The translations under genes and the position numbers were made by a program. From contig JAECRW010000096.1 of NCBI GenBank assembly GCA_016294985.1, forward strand, positions 1-6,165: a DNA stretch of 6,165 nucleotides, read 5' to 3'. Every line of letters begins with the position of its first letter. The stretch's first letter is position 1. The notes below the pieces were generated by a model. It saw only the letters and a list, made by a program, of their open reading frames with translations. It searched no databases and was not told where the DNA came from. Positions 4,653 to 6,165 of the stretch are shown here, in pieces. Origin of the DNA: Candidatus Sifarchaeum marinoarchaea (GTDB lineage Archaea; Asgardarchaeota; Sifarchaeia; Borrarchaeales; Borrarchaeaceae).

Positions 4653-5857
4653 TGCAAACTAAGTAGTATGTCTTTAAGATCTTCTATGCCAGCATTAGTA
4701 CGAACTGCTGTAGGCTTAAAATGTGTTCTTGTTACTTTATAGCCATCTTTTTCTAAATAACTCATTACATGCTCTATTTTCGGAACTTGAATGGATAATT
4801 CATCACATAATGAGTGGATATCATAATATAGAGGAGGACCGTCTGCTTCTTCTATTATCCGATTTAATAGGCGCATCATACGTCTTTTTTTTTCACCAAG
4901 TTGTCTTTTCTCTGCCTCAACTTTCATTCCAATGCAAAATGATTTGTCGAATAACTGACTAACGAATAACGGTCCGCCAACAGATAACGAAGAACTGCAC
5001 TTAGGACACAAGTGAACGAATAGAGTAGTAATTCCTTTAACAAGCTCTCTATGACCACATGAAAAGCAATGTAGAAGAAAACCTAATTTCTCTAAAGAGG
5101 CGTCTGCTTTTGTGTCACCATGATCTGCTTCAACATAAACGCGAATATAGTGATCCGTACTATGAACGAATCTCACTTTGGTTCCTATGCTAAATCGTGC
5201 GGCGATCCTTATAATGCATCCCGATAGCAGTCTTACAGCGATTTCGTGACAGTATTTTGTTTTTAAGGGATATCCTCCGTACTTTCTAAAACAGGCCTCT
5301 GGATAAACCCCACAAAGCGGAGCCATATCTGTTGCCGTAACACACAATAAACTCTCTTTTTTCTTTAGAGCACGCACAGCTGAATCGAGTATAGCCACTG
5401 GAGTTCCAAATGGGTCGATATCAATGACGTCAAAGCGGTCTCCACTTGATGCGTGCTTATCCAAAAAGAAATTCGCATCTTCGGTTGATACTTTAACCTT
5501 TTCCTGTAATTTATTTACTCTAATGTTTTCTGCTGTTAACTTGTAAGCTGAAACATTCTTATCATTAAGGTATACATCTTGGATTTCTTGAACTTCCAGA
5601 GCAATTCGAATACCACGGACTCCACAACCAGTTAATGGTTCACAAAACCGAATTGGGCGTTGTTTTTCTTCCTGAAAGACCTGCACTGCCACTACAGATA
5701 TGTCTCTGTTCAATTTCATTTGAGGATTGTAGAATACAGGTGTTTTTACAAAATCTGTTTCTACTTCTGGTGTGTCTGGTATAAAAAAAGAGACATTTCC
5801 TTCAGTAACTCTACGTAGTGGAAACGTTATTTTACCTTCTTTATCACTAGGCGTCAT
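4646..5857 (-). CDS. trm1: tRNA (guanine26-N2)-dimethyltransferase Trm1
   Basis: SAM-dependent enzyme making m2G and m2,2G at position 26 of tRNA, at the D-arm/anticodon-arm hinge. The 403-residue product is of normal archaeal length. Seen in order: TEGNVSFFIPDT (N-terminal domain), VFYNPQMKLNRD (41-52), SAM-binding EPLTGCGVRGIRIA (73-86), acidic LNDKN (97-101), catalytic DIDPFGTP (146-153), ATDMAPLCG (175-183), then YGGYPLKTKYCHEIAVRLL (193-211). The C-terminal domain has a zinc-type pair CFSC (264-267) and CPKC (284-287), and the typical TRTHFKPTAVRTNAG (376-390). All key motifs are present. The start is the ATG at 5857, with only a weak GTGTGA upstream. The gene is convergent with the unknown gene, with a 7-base overlap of the 3' ends, and divergent from trm56. 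Confidence 0.96.
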   Translation of the reverse strand: MTPSDKEGKITFPLRRVTEGNVSFFIPDTPEVETDFVKTPVFYNPQMKLNRDISVVAVQVFQEEKQRPIRFCEPLTGCGVRGIRIALEVQEIQDVYLNDKNVSAYKLTAENIRVNKLQEKVKVSTEDANFFLDKHASSGDRFDVIDIDPFGTPVAILDSAVRALKKKESLLCVTATDMAPLCGVYPEACFRKYGGYPLKTKYCHEIAVRLLSGCIIRIAARFSIGTKVRFVHSTDHYIRVYVEADHGDTKADASLEKLGFLLHCFSCGHRELVKGITTLFVHLCPKCSSSLSVGGPLFVSQLFDKSFCIGMKVEAEKRQLGEKKRRMMRLLNRIIEEADGPPLYYDIHSLCDELSIQVPKIEHVMSYLEKDGYKVTRTHFKPTAVRTNAGIEDLKDILLSLHQ

Positions 5858-5889
5858 TCGTATTTCACACTTTTTTCTGACTATGTGCT

Positions 5890-5905
5890 ATTTTAATGGA
5901 TTTCG
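5890..5905 (-). promoter_or_regulatory. Possible BRE/TATA element for trm1
   Basis: On the minus strand CGAAAT (5905-5900) followed by ATTAAAAT (5897-5890) resembles an archaeal BRE plus TATA box. A start about 25 bases on would fall near 5868, leaving a short leader before the ATG at 5857. The match is modest and rests on position and AT-rich pattern. Confidence 0.35.
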
Positions 5906-5912
5906 TTAAAAG

Positions 5913-5919
5913 TATTATA
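5913..5919 (+). promoter_or_regulatory. Possible TATA element for trm56
   Basis: TATTATA, preceded by purine-rich TTAAAAG, is spaced so that transcription would begin near 5942, just before the AAGGG ribosome binding site at 5949-5952 or so. It sits only a few bases from the possible trm1 element, so the two divergent promoters would be nearly back to back. Weak consensus match. Confidence 0.3.
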
Positions 5920-5958
5920 GGATCATTTTTGAAAAATATTCAGTAAGAAGGGATAGAT

Positions 5959-6165
5959 TTGTCAGAATTAGTAGTATTACGTTTCGGTCATCGTCCCACC
6001 CGTGATAAACGAGTTAGTACACATACAGCGCTTGTGGCCAGAGCGTTTGGAGCGGATGGAATATATTTTAGTGATACTCTTGACAAGGAACTTAAAGCAA
6101 ACATAGAAGGAGTCGTTGAACGATTTGGAGGACCATTTTTTATCGAAATGGGTGAACCGTGGAGA
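5959..6165 (+). CDS. trm56: tRNA (cytidine(56)-2'-O)-methyltransferase Trm56, 3' end outside window
   Basis: Archaeal SPOUT-class enzyme that 2'-O-methylates C56 in the tRNA T-loop using SAM. Only 69 residues are present. They are diagnostic: VVLRFGHRPTRDKRVSTH at residues 5-22, ALVARAFGADGIYFS at 24-38, and GGPFFIEMGEPWR at 57-69, all close to the family N-terminus (commonly LRLGHRPERDKRVTTH). The SPOUT knot and SAM site are further downstream, outside the window. The start is TTG at 5959: an in-frame TAA at 5944-5946 and the lack of any ATG or GTG in between make it the only likely start. GAAGGG (5947-5952) gives a ribosome binding site at 6-base spacing. It is divergent from trm1 across 101 bases. 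Confidence 0.93.
   Translation, partial: MSELVVLRFGHRPTRDKRVSTHTALVARAFGADGIYFSDTLDKELKANIEGVVERFGGPFFIEMGEPWR

Noticed and set aside
4723..4962. Plus-strand 79-residue open frame opposite trm1
   Set aside because: It is opposite the C-terminal domain of Trm1, including its conserved TRTHF region and the helix after the zinc motif. The Leu/Phe-rich product looks like a shadow frame.
1..6165. CRISPR array, insertion sequence or defence system
   Set aside because: No regularly spaced direct repeats, transposase or terminal inverted repeats were seen. The only mobile-type element is the intein.

Overview
The window comes from an AT-rich archaeal chromosome. Every recognisable gene has an archaeal form: A-type ATP synthase subunits B and D, the Fe-S transcription factor subunit TFE-beta, an archaeal-style RlmE/FtsJ rRNA methyltransferase, an archaeal Trm1 and the archaeal tRNA methylase Trm56. 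GTG and TTG starts with GGAGG/AGGTGA-type ribosome binding sites fit this. The lineage cannot be fixed from the sequence. TFE-beta plus a low-GC, intein-bearing genome would fit TACK or Asgard archaea, but that is a guess.

Region 1 (1-2330) is the end of the ATP synthase operon. The window opens inside an intein that interrupts atpB. It holds the second LAGLIDADG motif of a homing endonuclease, an XRE-like helix-turn-helix and the C-terminal splicing blocks, and it ends at 947 with Ser-Asn before the Cys that begins the C-terminal half of subunit B. A short hairpin with a T-run separates atpB from atpD, and a T-run follows atpD.

Region 2 (2318-2686) has no recognised gene. It contains a hairpin, a good TATA box and a locally GC-richer block with several inverted repeats and a possible 23-codon ORF. 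It is a candidate small-RNA or leader-peptide locus.

Region 3 (2687-4652), on the plus strand, carries TFE-beta, then rlmE, then an unrecognised 302-residue protein whose start lies inside rlmE. Region 4 (4646-6165) has trm1 on the minus strand, overlapping the unknown gene tail to tail by 7 bases. Divergent from it is the start of trm56, cut by the window edge.

Apart from the ATP synthase genes, the recognisable content concerns transcription initiation (TFE-beta) and RNA 2'-O- or N-methylation (RlmE on 23S rRNA, Trm1 on tRNA G26, Trm56 on tRNA C56). The least explained items are the subunit B intein with a non-His penultimate residue, the structured intergenic block at about 2400-2535, and the orphan gene coupled to rlmE.
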